This document shows, one piece after another, positions 1 through 11,890 of a stretch of DNA of 64,000 bases. Below the pieces are notes generated by a model. That model had not been told where the DNA came from. It saw nothing but the letters and a program-made list of their open reading frames with translations, and did no database searches. A program made the position numbers and the translations under genes. Source of the DNA: Archivesica marissinica (taxonomy: Eukaryota > Mollusca > Bivalvia > Venerida > Vesicomyidae); NCBI GenBank assembly GCA_014843695.1, contig CM026401.1:48744405-48808404 (forward strand). Reading direction: 5' to 3'. Each line of letters opens with the position of its first letter. The first letter of the stretch is position 1.

Positions 1-792
1 TAAAACTATGACGTCTGCACTGGGAACAAGGTGCTGGAATCTGGTCATAATGATTCAGCAAATGTCCTCACCTAATTAGTCGCACTCCCCGTACGATCGT
101 GCAACTGTAAATTGTGCCTGCGCATTATTTACAATCGATCGGCACAAATAAACGTCTTTCAATTAAGCACTTCAAGCAAACCCTAATAGGATATACTAAA
201 CGTTCTCGTACAATCAAAAAGGTCATTGTCTGTATATGTTTCCATTTTCTTCTATAAAACTCATTCATAAGTCAATTAATACGCAACATTTGAGATGGTT
301 ACGTGTTTAGACAAATGTGTTACATCCTTCTAAGTTTGTTCAAGCCATTTCTATATACGTAGAGTAGATCGATGGTAGCAATTATTATGGAGATTGCTTC
401 CAGTCTGTTACAGAAGCGTTTATAAGCACGCCCACACATGCAGCTAATTTGCTGTCGTCTCCCAAGAAATATTACCGTTTTGGGGAGAAACAAAAGCCAA
501 TCTATAATTATGTTTCTTGGAAAAACTTGTAGAAAAATGGCAATGATGTCATGGCGGCTAATTCAATCTACAACACGGTATTTCCATAGCAACTTCTGTC
601 CCTTAATGAGATACACATTTTTTTATAAGTTGACCTAGTGACATAATTTTTTTACCCCCAATTTAAAAAAAAATGGTTGTTCAACTTGTTGTAAGGCCGT
701 TATTGACCAAATTTGGAAACATTGTTACTATTGGATCCTAATATACCAAATTAAATGGGTTTCCTATAAGTTGACCTAGTGACCTAGTTTTT
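1..792. other. No gene seen; AT-rich spacer with GACCTAGTGACCTAG-type repeat traces
   Basis: No credible coding frame. AAGTTGACCTAGTGACCTAG near 770 and a related string near 628 belong to an interspersed motif that also resembles the unit of the 21-bp array beginning at 981. Confidence 0.5.
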
Positions 793-886
793 GAAACCCA
801 TGCCAGTAACCCCTAACTTGTTTGAAACCCATGCCAGTAATCCCTAACTTGTTTGAAACCCATGCCAGTAACCCCTAACTTGTTAG
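793..886. repeat. 31-bp tandem repeat, 3 copies
   Basis: Unit starts GAAACCCATGCCAGTAAC; copies begin at 793, 824 and 855 and are almost identical. Confidence 0.9.
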
Positions 887-980
887 AGGTTGATATAAGG
901 ACGATGCATACCAAATATTCAATATTACCATTTGATAATAACTTAAGTCATTTACAGGTTTCACTTGCAGTCCGGCGATC

Positions 981-1952
981 TAGTGACCTAGCCCGAGACT
1001 ATAGTGACCTAGCCGGCGAGACTATAGTGACCTAGTCTCAGCGAGACCATAGTGACCTAGCACCTAACAAGAGACTATAGTGACCTAGCCTGAGACTATA
1101 GTGACCTAGCCTGAGACTATAGTGACCTACCCAAGACTATAGTGACCTAGCCTGAGACTATAGTGACCTAGCCTGAGACTATAGTGACCTAGCCAGAGAC
1201 AATAGTGACTGGCCTGAGACAATAGTGACCGAGACTGTAGTGATCTAGTCTGAGACTATAGTGATCTAGCCCGAGACTATAGTGACATAGCCCGAGACAA
1301 TAGTGACCTAGCCCGAGATGATAGTGACCTAGCCTGAGACTATAATGATCTAGCCCGAGACTATAGTGACCTAGCCTGAGACTATAGTGACCTAGCCAGA
1401 GACAATAGTGACTGGCCTGAGACAATAGTGACCGAGACTATAGTGATCTAGTCTGAGACTATAGTGATCTAGCCCGAGACTATAGTGACATAGCCCGAGA
1501 CAATAGTGACCTAGCCCGAGATGATAGTGACCTAGCCTGAGACTATAATGACCTAGCCCGAGACTATAGTGACCTAGCCTGAGATGATAGTGACCTAGCC
1601 TGAGACTATAGTGACCTAGCCTGAGACTATAGTGACCTAGCCCGAGATGATAGTGACCTAGCCTGAGACTATAGTGACATAGCCTGAGACAATAGTGACC
1701 TAGTCCGAGATGATAGTGACCTAGCCTGAGACTATAGTGACCTAGCCAGAGACTATAGTGACATAGCCTGAGACAATAGTGACCTAGCCCAAGATGATAG
1801 TGACCTAGCCCGAGACAATAGTGACCTAGCCTGAGATGATAGTGACCTAGCCCGAGACTATAGTGACCTAGCCTGAGACTATAGTGACCTAGCCCGAGAC
1901 TATAGTGACCTAGCCCGAGACTATAGTGACCTAGCCCGAGACTATAGTGACC
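981..1952. repeat. 21-bp minisatellite (about 46 units) with a 203-bp higher-order duplication
   Basis: Unit GAGACTATAGTGACCTAGCC plus one base, with variants GACAATAG, GATGATAG and GACATAG. The irregular run AGCCAGAGACAATAGTGACT begins at 1191 and again at 1394, with the following variants in the same order, so a ~203-bp block was duplicated as a unit. Because 21 is a multiple of three, minus-strand frames stay open and give spurious 78- and 206-residue products of a 7-residue repeat. Confidence 0.95.
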
Positions 1953-2380
1953 CAAATAGAACAGACTTGTTGCAAAGATGCTACAGATATCAATCTTTAA
2001 AAGATCCTTCATTTGGCATTTACAAGAATTTGTTCGAAGCTTTCCATTAATCCATGATCTTGTAACTTAGGTGACCTAGTGCCTTTCACATGAGTGACAA
2101 TATTAGAACAGTCACGATAGTACTAGCTTGTTGCAAGGAATCGATATCATTGGTTCCTCAGAGGAGTTATTTGCATGTGATTGATGATTGGACGATGGTC
2201 AACAGCCGTCGGATCCTCCCCCTATCGAAAGGAAAGGCTTGTGTGCCCCTTTTGATCAGGTGAGCTAAGAAACTGAAGTTAGAACCAGGTAGTGATGTTA
2301 TTAATTAATACATGCAAACAATATTGATGTAACATTAGTTGTGGGCATACATAATTATACTGCATACAACATTTATAAAA

Positions 2381-2530
2381 GTAACGCGTTTGTTTATTAT
2401 AGTAACGTGTTTGTTTATTATAGTAACGTGTTTGTTTATTATAGTAACGCGTTTGTTTATTATAGTAACGTGTTTGTTTATTATAGTAACGTGTTTGCTT
2501 ATTATAGTAACGTGTTTGCTTATCATAGTG
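2381..2530. repeat. 21-bp minisatellite, about 7 copies
   Basis: Unit GTAACGTGTTTGTTTATTAT plus A. Three overlapping frames on both strands remain open only because of the unit length. It lies at the edge of an interspersed repeat that recurs in opposite orientation at 36820-37135. Confidence 0.95.
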
Positions 2531-2800
2531 TCACTCCTATTGAAAGGGTCAGCCATTTCTGACTTCTGAGACACCTCTTATGGACATCAGTACTTCCTGT
2601 ATCCTATCCTTGAAGGCCAGACGCCTGGCTGATAGGCAATCAGGAACCATTATTTAATTAGCCAATAGGCAATCGGTAACCATTATTTTAATTAACCAAT
2701 AGACAATCGGTAACCATTATTTAATTAGCCAATAGGCAATCGGTAACCATTATTTAATTAGCTGGCGGCTGACCAACCGACCGACCATATATGTACAATT
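2531..2800 (-). repeat. Interspersed repeat copy with 4 internal ~34-bp units
   Basis: Contains GGTCAGCCATTTCTGACTTC, GACATCAGTACTTCC and four copies of AACCATTATTTAATTAGCC (2645, 2678, 2712, 2745), ending in GCTGGCGGCTGACCAACC. The reverse complement of the same order occurs at 36820-37135, so these are two copies of one family; class unknown. Confidence 0.65.
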
Positions 2801-2807
2801 GGTTCCT

Positions 2808-2813
2808 TTTATT
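2808..2813 (-). promoter_or_regulatory. Possible poly(A) signal downstream of the candidate 3' exon
   Basis: AATAAA on the minus strand about 270 nt beyond the TAG at 3086. AT-rich DNA gives such hexamers often, so this is weak. Confidence 0.15.
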
Positions 2814-3085
2814 TTTCGAAACAATTATTATGCTCTGCTAGCAGCCTGGATAGGGAAATACAAAAACTAATGATTACCAATTAGGAATCACATCCAGGGT
2901 GCACATGGTTAGTATATAATTATATAATTGTTGAAACATAGCATTCCAAAACATATATTAGAAACTCGAGATTCATTCAGTATCTGTATGAGGGCTATAA
3001 TATCTTCATGCATCACTCGTCCAGCATGTCCCACCCACTCTGCTAGTCATAGGTAAAACAAAACTTGTTTCCATGCAGACTACAA
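2814..3085. other. No gene or recognisable repeat
   Basis: AT-rich sequence; if the 3086 exon is real, this would be its 3' UTR on the minus strand. Confidence 0.4.
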
Positions 3086-3530
3086 CTAGGGAGATCCAAC
3101 CGAATAATGCAGCATTCCGGTGTACCTGTTTTTCTTCTTGGCGAACCCAGGGAGCCGCCAACCTGTCTTCTTCTGAGTGCAACCATTGGACAGCGCCGCT
3201 ATCTTTTGCTCAAAGTACGAACTTAAGATTGCTATTCTGGAGAATGCTCGCGCCTTGTTTTGTTTCTGTTTCGTAGGTTCGTGAATCTCCGGCACGCTCT
3301 TTGTCATTGGGTACAGCGGTCTGACACTATGCGGGATTGCTAACGATGGACTGGACGGTGCTGTCCTCACTGGGGCTCGAAGCCGAGCACGACGATCCAG
3401 GGTCTGGCTGTTGGTCAGTGATGTGAAGTAATCGGTTCGGGGGTCGGATTCAGATGTGTCGCTGGGACTCTCCGGAATGACCAGCTGGTTGAGCGGCGCC
3501 GTCTTAGTCTTCTTGATTTCTCTGTTTCTT
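3086..3530 (-). CDS. Candidate 3' exon of SNRK (Ser/Pro-rich C-terminal tail)
   Basis: A minus-strand segment of unusually high GC for this window stays open for about 145 codons to a TAG at 3088-3086. It reads KTKTAPLNQLVIPESPSDTS, then SESDPRTDYF, later basic runs such as QKKTGW and AKKKN. The APLNQ-acidic-Ser pattern resembles, loosely, the SAPVLNQ plus acidic stretch of the vertebrate SNRK tail. A start after TTTACAAAG (3530) needs one base to complete a codon, matching phase 2 left by the 30378 exon; another acceptor, TTCATTCTCAG (3554), would give phase 0. An internal donor CAG|GTACAC near 3123 could end it earlier. The plus strand also has a short spurious frame. It could instead belong to a neighbouring gene or be chance; further tail exons may be missing. 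Confidence 0.4.
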
Positions 3531-3921
3531 CTTTGTAAATTAGAAACAAAAGTCTGAGAATGAAATCATATATACTCACAGGAAAAAGAAAGTGTGCACA
3601 TGGCTTGGTTAGAGGGAGTCATTTGTCTCTGCATATGAGACAGTCATTTGTCTCTGCATATGAGACATATGTCTCTCATTTGTCTGTTAATATAAAACTT
3701 ATAAAAAGTTGAATAAACATAAAAATGTCAAATACAAGATTTAGGGTCCCTAGCCCATCAAACATTATGACATTTGTAGTCACAACTTATAAAGAGTAAA
3801 TACAAAAACAACATAATCTATAAAAAAACCCACCAGCTTGTGGGAGGTTTCTTGGATAAATACATACACAATGACATTATCTTTACTGGTACTGTAAATA
3901 CCCTAATATAATTATATACTT

Positions 3922-4288
3922 AATAACCCATTCAACACCAAGTAACCAAATACATTAATAAGAAAATTACATTTGGACAAGTTCATGTAACAAAATGGGG
4001 CAATTTTAAAGTCTAAAAATAGTATGTATTCCTTTAATGTCAAACCCCTTGCGGGGACTTAGACATGTTTTCCTGGGCAGGCTTAGCCGACCTAAGCGAT
4101 TAACCAGTACTAAGCAATGTGTGTGAGGTGCCTTGCTCAATGGCACTACATACGTGGCCTGGCCGAGTATAGAACCCGGGACCGTTCGATTCCAAATCCG
4201 ACGCTCTACCACTGGACCACGGACGCCACACAGGTAATATTACTGGCAAAAAGTGCAGATCCTGATGAGCCGGCTGTGAAAGGGTTAA
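3922..4288 (+). mobile_element. TTAA-type MITE (family F) split by a SINE
   Basis: Family F is a ~240-bp element running from TTAACCCATTCAACACCAAG to GTGTTGAAAGGGTTAA, with an inner palindrome around AGTGCAGATCCTGATGAG. TTAA target sites and CCC termini suggest piggyBac-mobilised MITEs. Here the 5' half (3922-4022) and a deleted 3' half (4231-4288) flank a SINE. Confidence 0.8.
4023..4230 (-). mobile_element. tRNA-derived SINE, family E
   Basis: Minus-strand head GGCGTCCGTGGTCCAGTGGT (A-box region) and a B-box-like GGTCCCGGGTTC, a body with AACCAGTACTAAGCAATG in reverse sense, and the tail CCCCGCAAGGGGTTTGACAT. Inserted in a family F MITE. Confidence 0.85.
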
Positions 4289-4570
4289 TTGCTAATTGCT
4301 AGTTAATTGGATGACATACAAAATGTCATTTGGCCTTCATTCATGTATTATGTTTATTACAAAATTGGTGTCAAACTGGCATGTAATTAAAACCTGCCTG
4401 AAATGTCAACTTAAGATGTTATGGTTCAAAATTGCCCCGAAATGTCACGAGGTCATGGATTATGTAAACCTTTACCAATGGATTTGATATTAAAATATGT
4501 GATGCAAATCAAGTGTTTATTCAAAAACTGACAAAGACAATATAACATTCCATGCAATATTGTGATGACT

Positions 4571-4812
4571 GCCTCCGTGGTCAAGTAGTTACGGTCGCTG
4601 AATTGTATACCACTGTAACCTATCATCACTGATGGTCACGGGATTGAGCCCCGCTAGACCGTGTTTCATTTATATGAAAAAGTGGGCGGTTTCTTATGGA
4701 GGTTGGTGCACCCAAGTACTGGTTAACCGCTGGAGCCTGCCCAGAAAAGATGTTGTTAGGTAAACTGCCTGTCGCTCAAATGGGCAACCGGTAGAGACGT
4801 TAAATAAACTTA
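4571..4812 (+). mobile_element. Chimeric SINE: family A head and body with family B tail
   Basis: The head GCCTCCGTGGTCAAGTAGTT and body (GAGGTTGGTGCACCCAAGTA, CTGGTTAACCGCTGGAGCCT) are family A. The end is ATGGGCAACCGGTAGAGACG followed by TTAAATAAAC, which is the 3' end of family B copies such as the one ending at 12820. Switching of the 3' tail fits template switching during retrotransposition. Confidence 0.75.
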
Positions 4813-5099
4813 GAAATAAATATTGAGATCTAGAGTCACTCGATCAATAGGAATGACAAAGCTAGCTCTATGCGGGCAGAGTCTTCAATAATTGCATGCT
4901 TTTGTCCATAGTCAACTGTGCATTAAATTAATAGTTTGTAATTTACCACTTCTATACTAGTACATTGATTGCATTGCACTGAAAAGCTAAACACCTACAG
5001 TGAAATTTGCACTTTATGTGAAACTTGAGAGCCATACATACACTTTGCATGAACTGGCTGATTACAGTACTGCATATTAAACTGTTAAACCTGTTTAGT

Positions 5100-5310
5100 G
5101 TCAGGCCTTAAATGGTATACATTGGGTAATATTGTAGTAGGCCATAAACGGTATACATTGGGTAATATTGTAGTAGGCCATAAATGGTAATCATTTGGTA
5201 ATATTGTAGTAGGCCATAAATGTATACATTGGGTAATATTGTAGTAGGCCATAAATGGTATACATGGAATAATATTGTAGAAGGCCTTAAACTGTATACG
5301 TCCTGTAATA
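5100..5310. repeat. 36-bp tandem repeat, 5-6 copies
   Basis: Unit AGGCCATAAATGGTATACAT then TGGGTAATATTGTAGT; starts at 5103, 5139, 5175, 5211, 5246 and 5282. Confidence 0.95.
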
Positions 5311-5314
5311 TGTA

Positions 5315-5430
5315 ACATGGTGCCTCTTCAAACTGAAGCCATCGTCCTGTGTGTATTTGTCAATTACAGTTACATGGTGCCTCTTCAAACTGAAGCCATA
5401 GTCCTGTGTGTATTTGTCAATTACATTTAC
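5315..5430. repeat. 57-bp tandem duplication
   Basis: Two near-identical copies starting CATGGTGCCTCTTCAAACTG at 5316 and 5373, directly after the 36-bp array. Confidence 0.9.
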
Positions 5431-6018
5431 ACGGAATATTAATTTCATGAAACTACAATTTCAAAATATTCTTTGCTGACAGCTTGACATACTCACTGTA
5501 CATGTATTACAGCTAGGTTCTTAGAAAATCTCATTAGTCAGTCAGTTTCAGTTTTTTTTCTGCCACCCAATTTCACAGGAACTATAACCGGACTGAATTC
5601 CAGCAAAACCATTCATCAAGTTCAATGAGCCAGCGCAAATGTATGATTTCTGCATCAATTGCATTTACTTCTGTGAGCAATTCAATAGCACCAATCAATA
5701 GGCTGTACTTGTCTTTCTACAGGCTTATAGAATACAGCTCCCAAGCTAAGAACATCTGTAGAACACCCTATACCCACAAATATTTACATTAACATGCTTC
5801 TATCCTCATTGCCGCTGTTTGATCAAGTCAGTTGTTTAGCATTACTTACTAAGTATGTTTTCTGACAATAGTCTTACTACGTCATAGTTAATGCCCTAAA
5901 TGAAATTATGCTAATAAAACATTATTTGTTGAAGGCAGATGGAATATCAACATTGCACAACTCCCATTTAAGCCTTAATGTTAGGGTCTGTTCAAACCAG
6001 TAGAACATAATTACCGGT
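5431..6018. other. No gene seen
   Basis: AT-rich unique-looking DNA between two arrays; no coding frame or repeat recognised. Confidence 0.4.
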
Positions 6019-9003
6019 ATGTACCAGACATACCTACTACCAGATATAGTATCAAGTATTTGCCAGACATACCACCAGGTATCTACCAGACATACCACCA
6101 GGTATCTGCCAGACATACCACCAGGTATCTGCCAGACATACCACCATGCATCTACCAGACATACCACCATGTATCTACCAGACATACCACCATGTATCTG
6201 CCAGACATACCACCAGACATACCACCAGGTATCTACCAGACATACCACCAGGTATCTACCAGACATACCACCATGTATCTGTCAGACATACCACCATGTA
6301 TCTACCAGACATACCACAGGCATCTACCAGACATACCACCATGTATCTACCAGACATACCACCAGGTATCTACCAGACATACCACCATGTATCTGCCAGA
6401 CATACCACCATGTATCTACCAGACATACCATGTATCTACCAGACATACCACCATGTATCTACCAGACATACCACCAGGTATCTACCAGACATACCACCAG
6501 GTATCTACCAGACATACCACCAGGTATCTACCAGACAAACCACCATGCATCTACCAGACATACCACCAGGTATCTACCAGACATACCACCATGTATCTAC
6601 CAGACATACCACCATGCATCTACCAGACATACCACCAGGTATCTACCAGACATACCACCAGGTATCTACCAGACATACCACCATGCATCTACCAGACATA
6701 CCACCATGTATCTACCAGACATACCACCATGTATCTACCAGACATACCACCAGGTATCTACCAGACATACCAGGTATCTACCAGACATACCAGGTATCTA
6801 CCAGACATACCAGGTATCTACCAGACATACCACCAGGTATCTGCCAGACATACCACCAGGTATCTGCCAGACATACCACCAGGTATCTACCAGACATACC
6901 ACCATGTATCTACCAGACATACCACCATGCATCTACCAGACATACCACCATGCATCTACCAGACATACCACCAGGTATCTACCAGACATACCACCAGGTA
7001 TCTACCAGACATACCAGGTATCTACCAGACATACCAGGTATATGCCAGACATACCACCAGGTATCTGCCAGACATACCACCAGGTATCTGCCAGACAAAC
7101 CATGTATCTACCAGACATACCAGGTATCTACCAGACATACCACCATGTATCTACCAGACATACCAGGTATCTGCCAGACATACCACCATGTATCTGCCAG
7201 ACATACCACCAGGCATCTACCAGACATACCACCATGTATCTGCCAGACATACCACCAGGCATCTACCAGACATACCACCATGTATCTACCAGACATACCA
7301 CCATGTATCTACCAGACATACCACAGGCATCTACAGATCTACCAGACATACCACCATATCTACCAGACAACCATGTATCTCCAGACATACCACCATGTAT
7401 CTACCAGACATACCACCAGGTATCTACCAGACATACCATGTATCTGCCAGACATACCACCAGACATACCACCAGGTATCTACCAGACATACCACCAGGTA
7501 TCTACCAGACATACCACCATGCATCTACCAGACATACCAGGTATCTACCAGACATACCAGGTATCTGCCAGACATACCACCAGACATACCACCAGGTATC
7601 TACCAGACATACCACCAGGTATCTACCAGACATACCACCATGCATCTACCAGACATACCACCATGTATCTACCAGACATACCACCATGTATCTACCAGAC
7701 ATACCACCATGCATCTACCAGACATACCACCAGGTATCTACCAGACATACCACCAGACATACCACCATGCATCTACCAGACATACCACCATGTATCTACC
7801 AGACATACCACCATGTATCTACCAGACATACCACCAGGTATCTACCAGACATACCAGGTATCTACCAGACATACCAGGTATCTACCAGACATACCGGTAT
7901 CTACCAGACATACCACCATGTATCTACCAGACATACCATGTATCTACCAGACATACCACCAGGTATCTGCCAGACATACCACCAGGTATCTGCCAGACAA
8001 ACCATGTATCTACCAGACATACCAGGTATCTACCAGACATACCACCATGTATCTACCAGACATACCAGGTATCTGCCAGACATACCACCATGTATCTGCC
8101 AGACATACCACCAGGCATCTACCAGACATACCACCATGTATCTGCCAGACATACCACCAGGCATCTACCAGACATACCACCATGTATCTACCAGACATAC
8201 CACCATGTATCTACCAGACATACCACAGGCATCTACCAGATATACCACCATGTATCTACCAGACATACCACCATGTATCTACCAGACATACCACCATGTA
8301 TCTACCAGACATACCACCAGGCATCTACCAGACATACCACCATGTATCTACCAGACATACCACCATGTATCTACCAGACATACCACCAGGTATCTACCAG
8401 ACATACCACCAGGTATCTGCCAGACATACCACCAGGTATCTACCAGACATACCACCAGGTATCTACCAGACATACCACCATGCATCTACCAGACATACCA
8501 CCAGGTATCTACCAGACATACCACCATGCATCTACCAGACATACCACCCGGTATCTACCAGACATACCACCATGTATCTACCAGACATACCACCCGGTAT
8601 CTACCAGACATACCACCATGTATCTACCAGACATACCACCAGGTATCTACCAGACATACCACCAGGTATCTACCAGACATACCACCAGGTATCTACCAGA
8701 CATACCACCATGTATCTACCAGACATACCATGTATCTGCCAGACATACCACCAGGTATCTACCAGACATACCACCAGGTATCTACCAGACATACCATGTA
8801 TCTGCCAGACATACCACCAGGTATCTACCAGACATACCACCAGGTATCTACCAGACATACCACCATGCATCTACCAGACATACCAGGTATCTACCAGACA
8901 TACCAGGTATCTGCCAGACATACCATCAGACATAGACCAGGTATCTACCAGACATACCACCAGGTATCTACCAGACATACTAGGTATCTACCAGACATAC
9001 CAC
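6019..9003. repeat. 3-kb minisatellite of 23-bp and 20-bp units (about 130 units)
   Basis: The main unit is CAGACATACCACCAGGTATC plus TAC; a shorter form drops CAC (20 bp). Variant positions (CCAGG / CCATG, GTAT / GCAT, CTAC / CTGC) give a coded pattern along the array. No unit rotation contains a stop on the plus strand, and 23 is not a multiple of three, so all three plus frames are open for about 930-1010 codons. These are not genes: the residue order (TYHxVSTRHTT, LPDIPP, IYQTYH) is one unit read in three frames. A block near 7045-7333 recurs at 7947-8235, offset 902 bp. Confidence 0.97.
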
Positions 9004-9065
9004 CGGTCTTCAAATAATACAATTAATTTCAGACCTAAACAGAATTAAAATCAACAGAATTAAAG

Positions 9066-9312
9066 TTTAAACTATTTATTTTACAACGATTGCGAAGCAA
9101 GTTCTAACAACTTATATTAATCACTCTCGTTGGCGCGGATGAAAGCGTATATGTGGTCATTCGGGTGGGAGGAAACCGGAGTACCCGGAGAAAACCCACC
9201 TGTCCGATATGGCGACCACCGTACCACCTCACATACTTCCCGGTCCAAGGATTGAACCGGGATGCATTGGTGAGAAGCGAGCGCGCTAACCACTGCGCTA
9301 ATTGGACAGCCT
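9066..9312 (-). mobile_element. tRNA-derived SINE, family D
   Basis: The minus-strand head AGGCTGTCCAATTAGCGCAG with TGGTTAGCGCGCTCG and B box GGTTCAATCC, then the central motif CTCCGGGTACTCCGGTTTCC, then the tail AGTGATTAATATAAGTTG with CTTGCTTCGCAATCG. Confidence 0.88.
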
Positions 9313-9317
9313 AACAG

Positions 9318-9393
9318 AGAAAGAACACCATTTAAGGAAGCGATCACGCGCTTTCTCACTTCTCCCAAAAATTCTAACCTAGAATGAACCCTG
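9318..9393. mobile_element. Terminal fragment of hAT-like family H
   Basis: AACACCATTTAAGGAAGCGA through CTAGAATGAACCCTG matches the 3' end of the complete short family H copy at 32266-32429. Confidence 0.7.
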
Positions 9394-9785
9394 TAAGATA
9401 AATTTTATTTTGAGTCGGCAAGATAGCAACAGTACAACACAAGCTCCGAGTGAGCTTTTCAACCGACTATATAACATAAAATAATGGAAACAATTGTACA
9501 ACAGCTATAAAATTAGAATCCCTGATAATGAATAGTATGCATATTCATTTAAATTTATTTCCCAAGATAAATTGCTGAAAAATGTTAGGAATTTGCTCAC
9601 TGAACTGTTCGAAGCCAATTGATATGCTGCATGCTGAGTTCAAATTAAACGCTTATCTGATGCAGTACATAGTAAATGAATGTATATCAAGAAACATTCC
9701 TTTGTAACAGAACGGAAATGAACATGGATTGGTACTCGGCTAAGTACTGGGGATAGATCCTATCTCTCCAGGGGGATTGAGAACA
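9394..9785. other. No gene seen
   Basis: AT-rich spacer without a recognised repeat. Confidence 0.4.
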
Positions 9786-9993
9786 TATGTATGTATGTTC
9801 CATTAATGTCAAACCCCTTGCGGGGACGTAGACATGTTTTCCTGGGCAAGCTTAGCCGACCATAGCGGTTAACCAGTACTAAGCAATGTGTGTGAGGTGC
9901 CTTGCTCAATGACACTACATACGTGGCCTGACTGATCGAACCCAGACCGTTCGATTCCAAATCCGACGTTCTACCATTGGAACACGGACGCCA
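9786..9993 (-). mobile_element. tRNA-derived SINE, family E
   Basis: Same order as the 4023 copy: tail ATGTATGTTCCATTAATGTC at the left, tRNA-like head ending TGGCGTCCGTG on the minus strand at the right; the head is mutated. Confidence 0.85.
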
Positions 9994-10126
9994 TATCTTG
10001 TTGTATACAATGGGAGTTCGGGGCCTCTCAAGTAACTGGGAATAATATCTTTTGTTATTACCAACAGCAAAACTGGGAACATATATCATTCTTGTCATCT
10101 TGTTGGTATGGGATTTAGGGCCTCTC

Positions 10127-10333
10127 TTAATTAATTAAACAAGAATTAACTACGATTAACTAAACAAGGAATTAACTACTGTATTAACTAAACAACAAGG
10201 AATTAACTACTGTATTAACTAAACAACAAGGAATTAACTACTGTATTAACTAAACAACAAGGAATTAACTACTGTATTAACTAAACAACAAGGAATTAAC
10301 TACTGTATTAACTAAACAACAAGGAATTAATCT
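10127..10333. repeat. 31-bp tandem repeat, about 6 copies
   Basis: Unit AATTAACTACTGTATTAACT then AAACAACAAGG. The AATTAACTAA-CAAC core recurs in the separate 19-bp array at 15719-16150. Confidence 0.93.
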
Positions 10334-10354
10334 CTCATTGGGGTGGGGTGCGGA

Positions 10355-10918
10355 TGGAATAATAGCTTATCATCATGAATTAGGGTCCATGAGGTAGAAT
10401 ATTATCTTATCAACATGAATTAGGGTCCATGAGGTAGAATATTATCTTATCAACATGAATTAGGGTCCATGAGGTAGAATATTATCTTATCAACATGAAT
10501 TAGGGTCCATGAGGTAGAATATTATCTTATCAACATGAATTAGGGTCCATGAGGTAGAATATTATCTTATCAACATGAATTAGGGTCCATGAGGTAGAAT
10601 ATTATCTTATTAACATGAAATAGGGTCCACCAGGTAGAATATTATCTTAACATGAATTAGGGTCCATGAGGTAGAATATTATCTTATTAACATGAAATAG
10701 GGTCCACCAGGTAGAATATTATCTTAACATGAATTAGGGTCCATCAGGTAGAATATTATCTTATCAACATGAATTAGGGGTCCATCAGGTAGAATATTAT
10801 CTTATCAACATGAATTAGGGGTCCATCAGGTAGAATATTATCTTATCAACATGAATTAGGGGGGTCCATCAGGTAGAATATTATCTTATCAACATGAATT
10901 AGGGGTCCATCAGGTAGG
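10355..10918. repeat. 40-bp tandem repeat, about 14 copies
   Basis: Unit TAGGGTCCATGAGGTAGAAT then ATTATCTTATCAACATGAAT. The left half carries GTCCATGAGG, the right half GTCCATCAGG with an expanding G run (GGG, GGGG, up to GGGGGG). Confidence 0.95.
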
Positions 10919-11159
10919 ACACTACGAGTGCCCTAGTTGGTATTGCACCTTTAAAAGGCCTCTCCGGGCCATGGATAAGTATGTTATCATTCGATACAGA
11001 CATCAGGGTTATAGTGTACAATGAGTGTTAGTTTGATTTACAGCATGTTCAATGTAATATTATTCTGAATGCAGTTTGATTGTGTAACATTTGAGATAAC
11101 ATGTTAAAAACATAATATAAGCACATTTATTCAGAACAATGCAATAGCTTGTTCGAATA

Positions 11160-11399
11160 TGTTATATTTCGGGTTTTACGCCTGCATCAGCACCATTTTG
11201 GGCTATATCGCCGGCGGGCAGTTTACCTAACAACACCTTTCCTGGACAGGCTCCAACGGTTAACCAGTACTTGGGCACCAACCTCCGTAAGAAACTGCCA
11301 CCTTTTTCATATAAATGAGACATGGCCTGAGCGGGGCTCGAACCCGTGACCATCAGTGATGATAGGTTACAGTGGTATACAAGTCAGCGACCATAACCA
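11160..11399 (-). mobile_element. tRNA-derived SINE, family A (head truncated)
   Basis: Minus strand: head with GGGTTCGAGCCCCGCTCAGG (B box), body CTGGTTAACCGTTGGAGCCT, 3' end GGCGTAAAACCCGAAATATA. Confidence 0.88.
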
Positions 11400-11500
11400 T
11401 AAATCAAATAAATTAATATTACCAATCATAAAGTTAAGAGGCAAAGTACTAACAACTATATTATATAATAAAGGAATTCATTTAATTTCTTACTATTGCA

Positions 11501-11670
11501 GAATTTATTGTTTGGAAACTTATATTGGAGAATTTATTGTTTGGAAACTTATATTGGAGAATTTATTGTTTGGAAACTTATATTGGAGAATTTATTGTTT
11601 GGAAACTTATATTGGAGAATTTATTGTTTGGAAACTTATATTGGAGAATTTATTGTTTGGAAACTATTAC
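11501..11670. repeat. 29-bp tandem repeat, 6 copies
   Basis: Unit GAATTTATTGTTTGGAAACT then TATATTGGA, almost identical throughout. The two overlapping frames reading LFGNLYWRIYCLETYIGEF are artefacts of the unit. Confidence 0.96.
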
Positions 11671-11890
11671 AAATTTTATTAACATTGTTTTCATTTTCAA
11701 CTAAAGAATTTTACCTGCTGCAATTTATATGCCATTTATTAGAATTTTATATGCAAAAAGACATAACATAGCAGGTTTATAACAGTGCTTAAATGATGTT
11801 TGTTCACAATCATCTAAACACATTATTCATCTATGTACACATAGTATACAATATATGGGGAAGGCCAAGCACTCATGTTGTCAGAACTTG

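Noticed and set aside
6019..9048. Three overlapping plus-strand open frames of 930-1010 codons
   Set aside because: All are one stop-free 23/20-bp unit read in three frames; no start context, no non-repeat domain and no conserved composition.
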